NCBI GenBank assembly: GCA_009837185.1 | Contig: VXUA01000066.1 | Span: forward strand, 55,163-119,162 | Source of the DNA: Gammaproteobacteria bacterium | Lineage (GTDB): Bacteria; Pseudomonadota; Gammaproteobacteria; Pseudomonadales; Azotimanducaceae | Length of the DNA stretch: 64,000 nt | Reading direction: 5' to 3' | In this document: positions 36,466 to 44,272 of the stretch, piece by piece | Position numbering within the stretch: the stretch's first letter is position 1 | Layout: every line of letters starts with the position of its first letter | Program-made: the position numbers and the translations under genes | The notes under the pieces: generated by a model | What the model was told of the DNA's origin: nothing | What the model saw: only the letters and a program-made list of their open reading frames with translations | Databases searched by the model: none

Positions 36466-36657
36466 TTAACCAAACAGACCGAGAAACCAAGATAAATATT
36501 CTGGTTTGAAACAAACGATGAATCCTAGACCTAGTGCTATACCACAAACAAAGCCTACGATATTCTTCACGAGTGTATTAGATTCTCGATTCATATCATC
36601 GCTATCCGTCATACTACATTTATAGTAGTTCTTTCGCATACTCTTTACCGAATCCAT
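36466..36657 (-). CDS. Small membrane protein in the accessory islet
   Basis: Up to 63 residues, with one long hydrophobic stretch (about residues 31-48, NIVGFVCGIALGLGFIVCF) and a short second one at the C-terminus (YLSWFLGLFG). ATG 36657 is the outer start; an internal ATG at 36612 would give 48 residues, beginning TDSDDMNRESN. The hydrophobic design and position among phage-like genes allow a holin-like or other small phage membrane protein, but there is no recognisable family motif. It is convergent with the methyltransferase across a terminator, which supports its being a transcribed gene. Confidence 0.45.
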   Translation of the reverse strand: MDSVKSMRKNYYKCSMTDSDDMNRESNTLVKNIVGFVCGIALGLGFIVCFKPEYLSWFLGLFG

Positions 36658-36788
36658 GGGCTAGCATCCCATTCCCAAAGAGGATAGAATAAAAACACCG
36701 TTAATCCCGAAGAAGTTTCTGTTTGGTCTTCAAAATGACAGCTGGGTCTGAGCACGTTTTTGTGGACAGTTTCTTAAACACATTTTGA

Positions 36789-37322
36789 TCATTGTCCGTC
36801 ACCGTTCGAGGTCGAATAGTGATGTTGCTGACCATTCTTGAGTTGGTTGCTAAAGAAGAAGGGGGTTCGTCGCCAAGAATTGTAGGAACTCAAGAAGTAC
36901 TGATTGATCTTGTCGACCGCTTCTTGCCGAGTCCGAAATTGGCGTCGATTCACTAGCTCCCGTTTGAGCAGCCCAAACACACTTTCTGCCGACGCGTTGT
37001 CCGCGCAGGTCCGGACTCTTCCCATACTGATCTTCAAACCATTTCGCAACAAACATTGACGGTAGGCATCGCTAGTGTAATGGCTACCGTGGTCGGAATG
37101 CAGGATCGTACCATGGCTCAGAGGTCGCTTGGCCAGTGCCAATTCCACCGTTGAAGTGACCCACTCGGCCGTCGGCCGAGTGCCCGTTTTCCACGCCGCA
37201 ATGGCACCATCGTAAAGATCTTTGATCACGCACAGATACAACTTACCTTCTCTGTGCGCGAGTTCTGCGATCTCATAGAAATCAACTACGACAACATCGT
37301 AGAAATTAGAAAACGAGATCAA
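36789..37322 (-). mobile_element. IS3-family transposase (OrfB) fragment
   Basis: The C-terminal part of an IS3-type DDE transposase: EGKLYLCVIKDLYDGAIAAW, then HSDHGSHYTSDAYR with the second Asp (77), and TCADNASAESVFGLLKREL with the catalytic Glu (113), then YNSWRRT. The N-terminal helix-turn-helix half of OrfB and all of OrfA are missing, and the first Asp region (VVVDFYEIAEL) is atypical. Homology fades around 37260-37300, where a plus-strand coding tail begins. The element is therefore a truncated, probably inactive copy; I could not delimit both inverted repeats. Confidence 0.8.
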
Positions 37323-37424
37323 TTAGAAAACTTGCACACGTTCGTTACCGATCTCTTACGCATACCAGACTTAAAGGACATGATCACAAGACTCAATGTT
37401 CCACGTGGAACAGAGCAAGATTAA
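37302..37424 (+). pseudogene. 3' tail of a plus-strand gene cut by the IS fragment
   Basis: Plus-strand codons from about 37302 to TAA 37422-37424 read EIRKRDQLENLHTFVTDLLR, then IPDLKDMITRLNVPRGTEQD. This is a convincing protein C-terminus with helical character and lies exactly where the opposing transposase homology stops. The upstream part of the gene is missing or replaced by the IS remnant, although the frame stays open through the antisense of the transposase. No family recognised. A perfect inverted repeat follows 33 bases after the stop. Confidence 0.4.
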
Positions 37425-37456
37425 AGACGTGGTTGGGTTATTGCATATCCGTAATC

Positions 37457-37491
37457 GTCAGTGCTGTAAACAGTTTGAAAGCAGCACTGAC
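37457..37491. repeat. Perfect 10-bp inverted repeat (hairpin)
   Basis: GTCAGTGCTG (37457-37466) and CAGCACTGAC (37482-37491) are perfect reverse complements around a 15-base loop. There is no T-run, so it is not a standard terminator. It could be a recombination or mobility site, or an RNA 3' structure for the truncated gene just upstream. The remaining sequence between 37425 and 37680 contains no gene. Confidence 0.6.
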
Positions 37492-37519
37492 TCCCACGCC
37501 TTAGCTAGATTCTAGTCAT

Positions 37520-37555
37520 GTTGCATAGAGGTATGAGGTTGCATAGGGGTATGTA
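37520..37555. repeat. Two-copy 18-bp tandem repeat
   Basis: GTTGCATAGAGGTATGAG (37520-37537) is followed directly by GTTGCATAGGGGTATGTA (37538-37555), identical at 15 of 18 positions. The spacing is close to two helical turns, as in paired operator or iteron-like sites. It is upstream of the radical SAM gene (start 37681) and downstream of the islet's inverted repeat. Confidence 0.5.
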
Positions 37556-37680
37556 CAGTTACAGGGGGCTTGTGTAGCAAAGTATATAAGTCCCAATTTA
37601 TTGATCTGATCTAGACTTAGAATGTACCTAGCTTATGAACATCAATTGTCAATACGCAGTTTCGCCGAAATCGGTTTGGC

Positions 37681-38790
37681 TTGAATAAGTCTCAGTCGAT
37701 AAAAGGTCGCGGAGCGACAAAAAATCCTAGTTCACGATATCTCCGATCGGAGGTCGAGCTGGTGGACGATGGTTGGTCGACGCTTCACGAACTTAGATTG
37801 GAAGATTTGGCTTGTGCTCCCGATACCGAGCTACGACCGGATAAAACAGCCAACATTATTACAACAAACCAATCTCCAGACATTCCTTTTTCGCAGTCGA
37901 TCAATCCTTACAAAGGATGTGAACATGGTTGCATTTACTGTTATGCTCGTCCCACACATGCGTATCTGGATTTGTCTCCGGGGCTGGATTTTGAGACGAA
38001 GATTTTTTACAAAACTGAGCCGGTGGCGCGGTTGCGTGAAGCATTTCAAAAGAAATCTTATGTTTGTGAACCAATTGCATTGGGAACAAATACAGATCCA
38101 TACCAACCTGCGGAAAAGAAACTCGGTATTACGCGAAAACTTTTAGAGACGTGTCTTGAGTTCCGCAATCCAGTTTGCATCGTAACAAAGGGTGTTTTGA
38201 TATTGCGAGATCTCGACATACTGAGAGATCTTGCCAATTTAGGGCTAGTTTCTGTGGCGGTGAGCGTCACCACGCTACAGAACGATCTAAAGACAAAGCT
38301 GGAACCGCGAACCGCATCGCCAACAGCACGTCTGCGAGTGATTCGAGCATTAGCACAAGAGAGAATTCCGGTCGGAGTCATGGTCGCGCCGATAATTCCT
38401 GTACTGACCGATCACGAGATCGAAGAAATCTTAGAACAAAGTGCCCATTTCGGTGCGCAGTTTGCTACTTATGTGATATTGCGTCTTCCTCTTGAAGTAG
38501 CAGAGCTTTTTAAAGCCTGGCTAAACGAGCATTTTCCACTAAAAGCGAACCGCGTACTAAGCCAAGTGCGAGAAGTTCACGGTGGCAAACTCTGTAGTTC
38601 AGAATTTGGACAGCGCATGACCGGCTCGGGGGTGTTCGCTGAGCTGATTCGTCAACGGTTTAGGTCAGCAAAGAAAAAGTTCGGGTTGGATGTGCCAACT
38701 GGAACACGCGAAACAGGTACAACGGACACGTCGACGCTTCGTACTGATTTATTTCGGAGGCAACGGGATGTCAGGGACCTTTGGGATTAA
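37681..38790 (+). CDS. Radical SAM protein, SplB-like / PA0069 family
   Basis: A 369-residue radical SAM protein. The cluster motif is GCEHGCIYCYARPTH (CxxxCxxC), preceded by INPYKGCEHG and an N-terminal KGRGATKNPSSRY, typical of the PA0069 family. It has the SplB-like fold (IVTKGVLILRDLDIL, VSVTTLQNDLKTKLEPRTASP) but its substrate is unknown. TTG 37681 is the first start in frame; the conserved KGRGA motif lies 8 residues in, so the start is close to correct. It is the first chromosomal-type gene after the islet. Confidence 0.87.
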   Translation: MNKSQSIKGRGATKNPSSRYLRSEVELVDDGWSTLHELRLEDLACAPDTELRPDKTANIITTNQSPDIPFSQSINPYKGCEHGCIYCYARPTHAYLDLSPGLDFETKIFYKTEPVARLREAFQKKSYVCEPIALGTNTDPYQPAEKKLGITRKLLETCLEFRNPVCIVTKGVLILRDLDILRDLANLGLVSVAVSVTTLQNDLKTKLEPRTASPTARLRVIRALAQERIPVGVMVAPIIPVLTDHEIEEILEQSAHFGAQFATYVILRLPLEVAELFKAWLNEHFPLKANRVLSQVREVHGGKLCSSEFGQRMTGSGVFAELIRQRFRSAKKKFGLDVPTGTRETGTTDTSTLRTDLFRRQRDVRDLWD

Positions 38791-38852
38791 ATGGCGTGGT
38801 TTCGGTCATGTACCACATTGACTAGAGAACAATTTCACTTGGTGATACGACG

Positions 38853-39692
38853 ATGACTAGAGTCTTGCTCTTACACCCAGGAGCGATGGGTTCCTCACTG
38901 GGGCACAATTTAGTGGAAAACGGCCACGAAGTTTTTTGGATTTCTGAGGGCAGATCCGAAACGACCGAAGCGCGCGCCACTCAAGCCAGTTTAACACGAA
39001 CCGGTTGTTTAGCCGATGCAATCACGCAAGTCGAAGTCGTACTTTCGGTGTGTCCCCCTGAAAACGCGATTCAAGTCGGCTGTACGATAGCTGAGACTGA
39101 TTTTTCGGGAACTTACTGCGATGCGAATGCGATTGCTCCGGCTACCTCCCAAAGAATATTAGATGTCTTTGGGGACCGATATGTTGACGGAGGTATCGTG
39201 GGCCCTCCTGCACATGTCCACGGACACACTCGGTTATACCTGTCTGGATCGAACGCGCAACAAATTTCTGATTTGTTTCGGTCCACTCGAGTGCAAACTG
39301 AGGTCTTGGTAAACGGACCGCTAACCGCATCGGCAATGAAGATGTGCTACGCAGCTTACACCAAAGGCACGGCTGCCCTAATCTTGGGTATTCGTGCGCT
39401 GGCCGAGCACTATGGTGTTAGTAGCGCGTTGCAAGCAGAATGGTCTCAGTCACAAAACACGTTGTGGGATCGATCTGAAAGGATGGGACCGGGTACGAGT
39501 CGAAAAGCTTGGCGTTTTGCACCGGAAATGCGTGAGATCGCGAAGACTTTCAACGGTGCGGACCTGCCATCTGGCTTTCATGAGGCTGCTGCGGAAATTT
39601 ATTCTCGCATGGCTTCCCTCAAGTACAAAGAAGATGTAGATACTACTCTGGTATTACACTACTTACTCGCTAGGAACGACACTGATTCTTGA
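38853..39692 (+). CDS. NAD(P)-dependent dehydrogenase of the 6-phosphogluconate / DUF1932 type
   Basis: A 279-residue protein with an N-terminal Rossmann domain (VLLLHPGAMGSSLGHNLVENG, a GxGxxG variant reading PGAMGSS) and a C-terminal helical domain resembling DUF1932 (MKMCYAAYTKGTAALILGI). It resembles beta-hydroxyacid dehydrogenases, but the substrate motifs are loose: the family lysine would be the K in SAMKMCYAAYTKG. Gene lies 62 bases after the radical SAM gene and is convergent with the CinA-like gene. Reaction not known. Confidence 0.8.
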   Translation: MTRVLLLHPGAMGSSLGHNLVENGHEVFWISEGRSETTEARATQASLTRTGCLADAITQVEVVLSVCPPENAIQVGCTIAETDFSGTYCDANAIAPATSQRILDVFGDRYVDGGIVGPPAHVHGHTRLYLSGSNAQQISDLFRSTRVQTEVLVNGPLTASAMKMCYAAYTKGTAALILGIRALAEHYGVSSALQAEWSQSQNTLWDRSERMGPGTSRKAWRFAPEMREIAKTFNGADLPSGFHEAAAEIYSRMASLKYKEDVDTTLVLHYLLARNDTDS

Positions 39693-39726
39693 AGGGAGGA
39701 ACCATTAACCAACACGCAGTTTGATC

Positions 39727-40482
39727 TCAGCTAGAGTCCCAATCGAAAGTCTCCTCGGTGGGACGCGTTCCGAGTTGAAGTAACACTTTTTTGGTTGAGT
39801 CGAACGCTACTGATAACTGTTCGATTTCTGTTCCACGGAACACAACCGAGGTACCAATATTACCATCGCGTACAAACGGGTAGCTCCCGACTTCGATTGT
39901 TGGAAAATCTTGTTGAACCTGATCCAACTGGTGAGCAATGTGACTCTCCCCCAAAGCCACTTCTAGACTACAGGAATGCAAAGGCTCGCCCACGGTGATG
40001 TCAATAGTCGGTAACATGGCACGTAACACGCTTGGAATTCCAGCCATGACATACACGTTTTCAAGGTAGAAACCCTGAGGACCGCCGGTTAAATTTTCTA
40101 TTAGACTTGCGCCTTGTGGCACTCGTGCCATCCGCAATCGGTTGACCAATGTACTCGCCGGTGCCGTACGCTTTTTAATTCGATTAGCGATGGTCTCGTT
40201 TTCGACCAGGGGTACGTCAAACGCTAATGCGATGCTCTCAGCAGTAATATCATCGTGTGTGGGACCAATTCCGCCAGTGGTGAAGACGTAATCGTGTTCT
40301 TTACGAACTTCATTGACCGTGTCAGCTATTCTCTGATGGATATCCGGAATAACGCGTGCTTCAGCAACGCGAACTCCCTTACTGCTTAGATAAGTCGCGA
40401 TGTAATGTAAGTTTGATTCACGTGTTCTACCGGAGAGTAATTCGTTCCCGATTAGTAACACACAACAAGTTATCTGTTTCAA
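39727..40482 (-). CDS. CinA-like molybdopterin-binding domain protein
   Basis: A 251-residue protein of the CinA/MoaB-Mog family: IGNELLSGRTRESNLHYIA at the N-terminus and FTTGGIGPTHDDITAESIA, the molybdopterin-binding-fold signature. The C-terminal deamidase domain of full-length CinA (about 420 residues) is absent, as in many Proteobacteria that encode the two halves separately. In other organisms CinA has ADP-ribose pyrophosphatase and NMN deamidase activity; only the first could reside here. ATG or equivalent at 40482. Confidence 0.85.
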   Translation of the reverse strand: MKQITCCVLLIGNELLSGRTRESNLHYIATYLSSKGVRVAEARVIPDIHQRIADTVNEVRKEHDYVFTTGGIGPTHDDITAESIALAFDVPLVENETIANRIKKRTAPASTLVNRLRMARVPQGASLIENLTGGPQGFYLENVYVMAGIPSVLRAMLPTIDITVGEPLHSCSLEVALGESHIAHQLDQVQQDFPTIEVGSYPFVRDGNIGTSVVFRGTEIEQLSVAFDSTKKVLLQLGTRPTEETFDWDSS

Positions 40483-40725
40483 TGGCTTAGTGATTTAGTT
40501 AATTACAACATCGAGTGTTGCGATTCTAAAAAAATTTTAATATACGTTGATTCGCAGGTTCGAGGGAAGTGTGGTTACTGTGTGACAAGTGTATCTGGTT
40601 TAGAGTCTTGGAAATGCAACAGATCTATGTTCGGTCGGCATTGTTTTCCATTTCCTACAATGCTTCCACTTATGCTGGTGGACACTTTCAATTCCAACTA
40701 ATTTATCTGTTTTTACGCTACTCTC

Positions 40726-41472
40726 ATGAGTAATCACCAAAGCTGTTCTGAATTCTCGTTAACGCAGGGAGAGTGTATGCGAGGAACGGCACCTCGAGTG
40801 GACTTTTGGATTTTGCTCGAATACACCGAGATGTGGGCTCACGATCCGATTAAGTCAAATAGTTTACCAGCGGATGTTCAACTATGGATGACCCGAATGG
40901 TAGCTTTACTTAGAGAAGGTGGGCGATTCCCTCGTGTGCAGGTGATTCGCGGTAATCGTGGTACGAGCTCCGGGTACAGTATCTATATTGCTCAGTCTGG
41001 TCAGCTACGACATCATAAGCTGAATTCGTACGATGCGATTCTCGATCTTGACATCTGTAAAGACATTGGAGAATTGGTTGAGTCGAACACATACTTCGTG
41101 TGTACCCATGGTACGCGAGATCGGTGTTGCGCAAAGTATGGTCACAGAACTTGGACTGTCCTGAACGAATTGTCAAATGGTCGAGCGTGGCAGTGTAGCC
41201 ATTTAGGTGGGCATCGATTTGCACCCAACGTTCTGGTACTACCGCAAGGCAGACTCTATGGAAGAGTGCGTGCAGAGTCTGCTGCAAGTTTCTTTCACAT
41301 CGTCGAGGAACACGAGATTGCGACTAAATATTTGCGAGGTAGATCGGAATTCACACCTGAAGAGCAGGTACAAGAGATGGGGATAGAACCTGTAAGACAC
41401 AGACCCATGCAGATTCGGGAAAGTTGCAATAAAAATGAGCTAAAAACGGTATTCCCGTTTACCGAAATTTAG
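40726..41472 (+). CDS. Sucrase/ferredoxin-like family protein
   Basis: A 248-residue thioredoxin-like [2Fe-2S] protein. The cluster motif is CTHGTRDRCCAKYG, followed by WQCSHLGGHRFAPNVLVLP, the hallmark of the Suc_Fer-like family. These proteins occur in plants, fungi and bacteria; biochemical roles are poorly defined. The N-terminal DFWILLEYTEMWAHDPIKSN is also typical (the motif normally contains E-x-x-G-P-W, here EMWAHDP). It is preceded by a 243-base gap without features and overlaps the convergent acyltransferase gene by 14 bases. Confidence 0.85.
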   Translation: MSNHQSCSEFSLTQGECMRGTAPRVDFWILLEYTEMWAHDPIKSNSLPADVQLWMTRMVALLREGGRFPRVQVIRGNRGTSSGYSIYIAQSGQLRHHKLNSYDAILDLDICKDIGELVESNTYFVCTHGTRDRCCAKYGHRTWTVLNELSNGRAWQCSHLGGHRFAPNVLVLPQGRLYGRVRAESAASFFHIVEEHEIATKYLRGRSEFTPEEQVQEMGIEPVRHRPMQIRESCNKNELKTVFPFTEI

Positions 41473-42373
41473 TTTTGCCTTCTTTAAGTTCTGTTGTGAC
41501 CCAAGAACGAAGGTTCTCAGTCTGTTCAGCGATGTCGCCAAATACTTGAAACGGTGCGCCTATATTGAGTTTGTATCGTTGGCCAGTTTTGTGCAGCAAC
41601 TCTCTAAAGATCATGATATCTTTCAGTTCTGAATTGATGTACCAACTGAGGTAGTACAAGAATGTATTACGTCCCGTAATGTGCATGGGCAACACGTTGA
41701 TTTGATACTTCTGGGCTAGATTCAACGCCGTAATTTGCCATGGTCGTTCTTGTAACCCCCTGAAAGTTGGGCGCGCAAGCCGACCGGAAGGGAAAATCAC
41801 TATAAGACGTCCACTCCTAATCGCGCGAATTAGCGCGCCTATTGTCTCACGATTACGAGTTGCAGTTCGAAGTTCGTCGCGCCACTCAACGGGAATGATC
41901 GTTTCACTCAACCCTGGTGACACTCTAATAGCATCACGATTTGCTACAAAAATGATGTCATCACGTATCGATTTCAAGGCATCATAGACAGCAATTCCGT
42001 CCGCGATACCCGCTGGATGATTTGGAGTCACGATGGTCGCACCAGTTTTAGGGACATGGTCCAAACCGGAAACAGTCAGTTTTAACTTGAGCAAATCCGA
42101 CATGTAGTCAAATACTTCACGCCCACCCATCGGTGCAATCTTATCCGCCATACGAATTGCTTTGTTGTAACCTAGGATACCGTCGCCCAGTTTGCGAAGC
42201 CACCGCCAAGTTGTCGGGCGTTGCATAAGCTTGATCGCCCGTTCTTCTATCAATAGATCGACGATATGCGAGTCGGGTTGTGTTTTGGCGTCCGAATACG
42301 GGGACGAAAGAGACGCGGGCTTTACGTTAGACACACTTCTTAGGTGAATTTGTTGCAGGTGGCCTCGAGCCAA
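41459..42373 (-). CDS. PlsC-like acyltransferase
   Basis: A 304-residue acyltransferase of the 1-acylglycerol-3-phosphate type. The catalytic motif is NHPAGIADG (an NHxxxxD form), followed by the substrate motif FPSGRLARPTFRGLQERPW. An N-terminal extension of about 100 residues precedes the domain. It probably transfers a fatty acyl chain to a lysophospholipid or lipid intermediate at the inner membrane. Its stop overlaps the upstream plus-strand gene by 14 bases (convergent). No other lipid genes are adjacent. Confidence 0.82.
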   Translation of the reverse strand: MARGHLQQIHLRSVSNVKPASLSSPYSDAKTQPDSHIVDLLIEERAIKLMQRPTTWRWLRKLGDGILGYNKAIRMADKIAPMGGREVFDYMSDLLKLKLTVSGLDHVPKTGATIVTPNHPAGIADGIAVYDALKSIRDDIIFVANRDAIRVSPGLSETIIPVEWRDELRTATRNRETIGALIRAIRSGRLIVIFPSGRLARPTFRGLQERPWQITALNLAQKYQINVLPMHITGRNTFLYYLSWYINSELKDIMIFRELLHKTGQRYKLNIGAPFQVFGDIAEQTENLRSWVTTELKEGKTKFR

Positions 42374-42571
42374 TGGAGAGTCATATATGTTGGTCTGGCA
42401 GAATTCCTAAACACGAAAGCTAAAGTTTATTTTACGAGTTATCAGTCCGAATCAATCAACATAATCCTCAAGGTATGAATTGAGTCGAGTTGCAATCATA
42501 GGGGTGGATGAAATTTATGAACAGACCTCATTCATTAAATTTCTACAGTCCGATGTTTGTCGAATCCAACG

Positions 42572-43405
42572 ATGACTAAATGTAGTAAAACATTCATCTT
42601 TTCTTCTCTTGGTTACCTGTTCATAGTAATGGTGACTTGCGTGTGGAGTAATGAGTTCGTGAGAGCACAGGTGAATAGTGGAGACTCGAGAGCGTTGTTT
42701 GACGACGTACTGAATGAAGTTAAGACGGCCGACGTACAAGAGTTAAAAAATTGTGCGTACACGCAACAAACTACCATAAAGGACGTTGGAAGTATGCGAG
42801 AACGCTACGATCCAAGCGGTGGTTTAGGTTTGGAGTGGCAACTGCTACAGGTAAACGGTAAGAATCCGACGGACCAACAGGTTCATAATTACGATCCAAA
42901 AAAACGGCAACGTCATCCTGCTGTCTTAAATTTTGATTTCATCGACGTCGACTCCTTGCAACTATTGGAAGAATCTCAATCGAAATTGAAATTGGAGTAT
43001 AAAGTCGTTCCCGGTGCGGGGCAGGGATTGAATCAACATGTGACTAATCAGCTTACGATCGATTCAGATACGGGACAGTTGCTTGAGGTGAAGAGTATTG
43101 CCCTAGAGACGTTTCGCATTCAACGTTGGACGCAAGTCAAAGTGTACGAAAATGTTTCCACGTTTCGTTTTGAGGATCAAACCAACGGCACCGTTTTAGA
43201 ACAGATAACGCTCAAGCTTGAATTGAAATCTCGGGGAAACACACTGAACCACGAAGTAACCAAACAATTTTTTGATTTTGACTGCTCCTATGCTTCAACC
43301 AGCGACGAAACCATGAATATCGACGGAGGTCAATTTGAAGATGAACTGGATGCTCGAACGCCACTCGATGACACATCGAACTCCGAAATTCCTCCAAATT
43401 GGTAA
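42572..43405 (+). CDS. Secreted protein of unknown function upstream of prmA
   Basis: From ATG 42572 a signal peptide (MTKCSKTFIFSSLGYLFIVM, cleavage about residue 33) leads into a beta-rich domain with SMRERYDPSGGLGLEWQLLQ and LTIDSDTGQLLEVKSIALE, probably a lipid-binding or outer-membrane-lipoprotein-like fold of the LolA/LolB type (only a guess). The C-terminus is acidic (DGGQFEDELDARTPLDD). A TTG start 15 bases upstream is possible. It is followed 3 bases later by prmA, so both may be cotranscribed. I recognise no family. Confidence 0.6.
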   Translation: MTKCSKTFIFSSLGYLFIVMVTCVWSNEFVRAQVNSGDSRALFDDVLNEVKTADVQELKNCAYTQQTTIKDVGSMRERYDPSGGLGLEWQLLQVNGKNPTDQQVHNYDPKKRQRHPAVLNFDFIDVDSLQLLEESQSKLKLEYKVVPGAGQGLNQHVTNQLTIDSDTGQLLEVKSIALETFRIQRWTQVKVYENVSTFRFEDQTNGTVLEQITLKLELKSRGNTLNHEVTKQFFDFDCSYASTSDETMNIDGGQFEDELDARTPLDDTSNSEIPPNW

Positions 43406-43408
43406 ACC

Positions 43409-44272
43409 ATGCCCTGGATGAAGGTCTCCCTAAACGTGGCTCAGAATAAACTGGGATTGATTGAAGAGACGATGCTCCGCCACGACGCACTGTCCCTAAC
43501 TCTATCGAGTGTAGGAAATGAGTCAGCTTTGGAACTTACGTTGCATGAAGTACCAAAGTGGTCACACATTCGAGTCGAAGCTCTGTTTCCCCTGCACGAC
43601 GATATTCAGGCGGTAATAAACGATGTTAGAACGATAGAAACTGAAGCATTAGACATCCAATTTGTCGGAGACGATGAATGGAAAGGTACGAGTGAAGTGC
43701 CACTGGAACCCAAGGACTTTGGCGGGTTGTGGGTCGTATCGCGAAAGGCACGCACGTCGGATTTGAAGAATGTCATTCGATTAGAACCAGGTCTAGCTTT
43801 TGGTACGGGAGAACATCCGACCACTAGTATGTGTCTTTCTTGGTTAGCAAAGCACCCGCCCTACAACAAGAAAGTGCTTGATTTCGGTACTGGTTCTGGA
43901 ATTTTGAGTATCGCTGCCAAAAAACTAGGTGCTCGAACCGTTGATGCAATCGACATAGATGTTCTAGCAAGAGAGACTGCGTGTGAAAATGCACGTTACA
44001 ATGATGTGGAAGTATTAATAGTAGAGACGATTCCGGTGGGAAGAAGGTACGACCTGATTCTTGCCAACGTCCTGTTGAATACGATCTTACAGTTCGCCCC
44101 GATTTTGACCACTTGTCTCAGTCCGGGTGGGACTATCCTTCTCACGGGTTTGCTTCCAAATCAAATTGATCGAGTGAAGTCCAAATATCCCGCGATCGAA
44201 TTTGAAGAGCTTGTGCGTCAGGAAGAATGGCGCATGATGATAGGTAACAGTCGACCAACCAATTTTGAGTAA
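43409..44272 (+). CDS. prmA: Ribosomal protein L11 methyltransferase
   Basis: A 287-residue SAM-dependent enzyme that trimethylates ribosomal protein L11. It has the N-terminal substrate-recognition domain, the linker and catalytic motif EPGLAFGTGEHPTTSMCL, the SAM-binding VLDFGTGSGILSIAAKKLGA, AIDIDVLARETACENARYN and DLILANVLLNTILQFAP. All are PrmA signatures. The ATG at 43409 gives the usual length. It overlaps purH by 8 bases (purH TTG 44265). Confidence 0.94.
   Translation: MPWMKVSLNVAQNKLGLIEETMLRHDALSLTLSSVGNESALELTLHEVPKWSHIRVEALFPLHDDIQAVINDVRTIETEALDIQFVGDDEWKGTSEVPLEPKDFGGLWVVSRKARTSDLKNVIRLEPGLAFGTGEHPTTSMCLSWLAKHPPYNKKVLDFGTGSGILSIAAKKLGARTVDAIDIDVLARETACENARYNDVEVLIVETIPVGRRYDLILANVLLNTILQFAPILTTCLSPGGTILLTGLLPNQIDRVKSKYPAIEFEELVRQEEWRMMIGNSRPTNFE

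Noticed and set aside
37425..37680. tRNA gene as the insertion target of the islet
   Set aside because: The inverted repeat suggested a cloverleaf arm, but no anticodon arm, T-loop motif or CCA end could be found.
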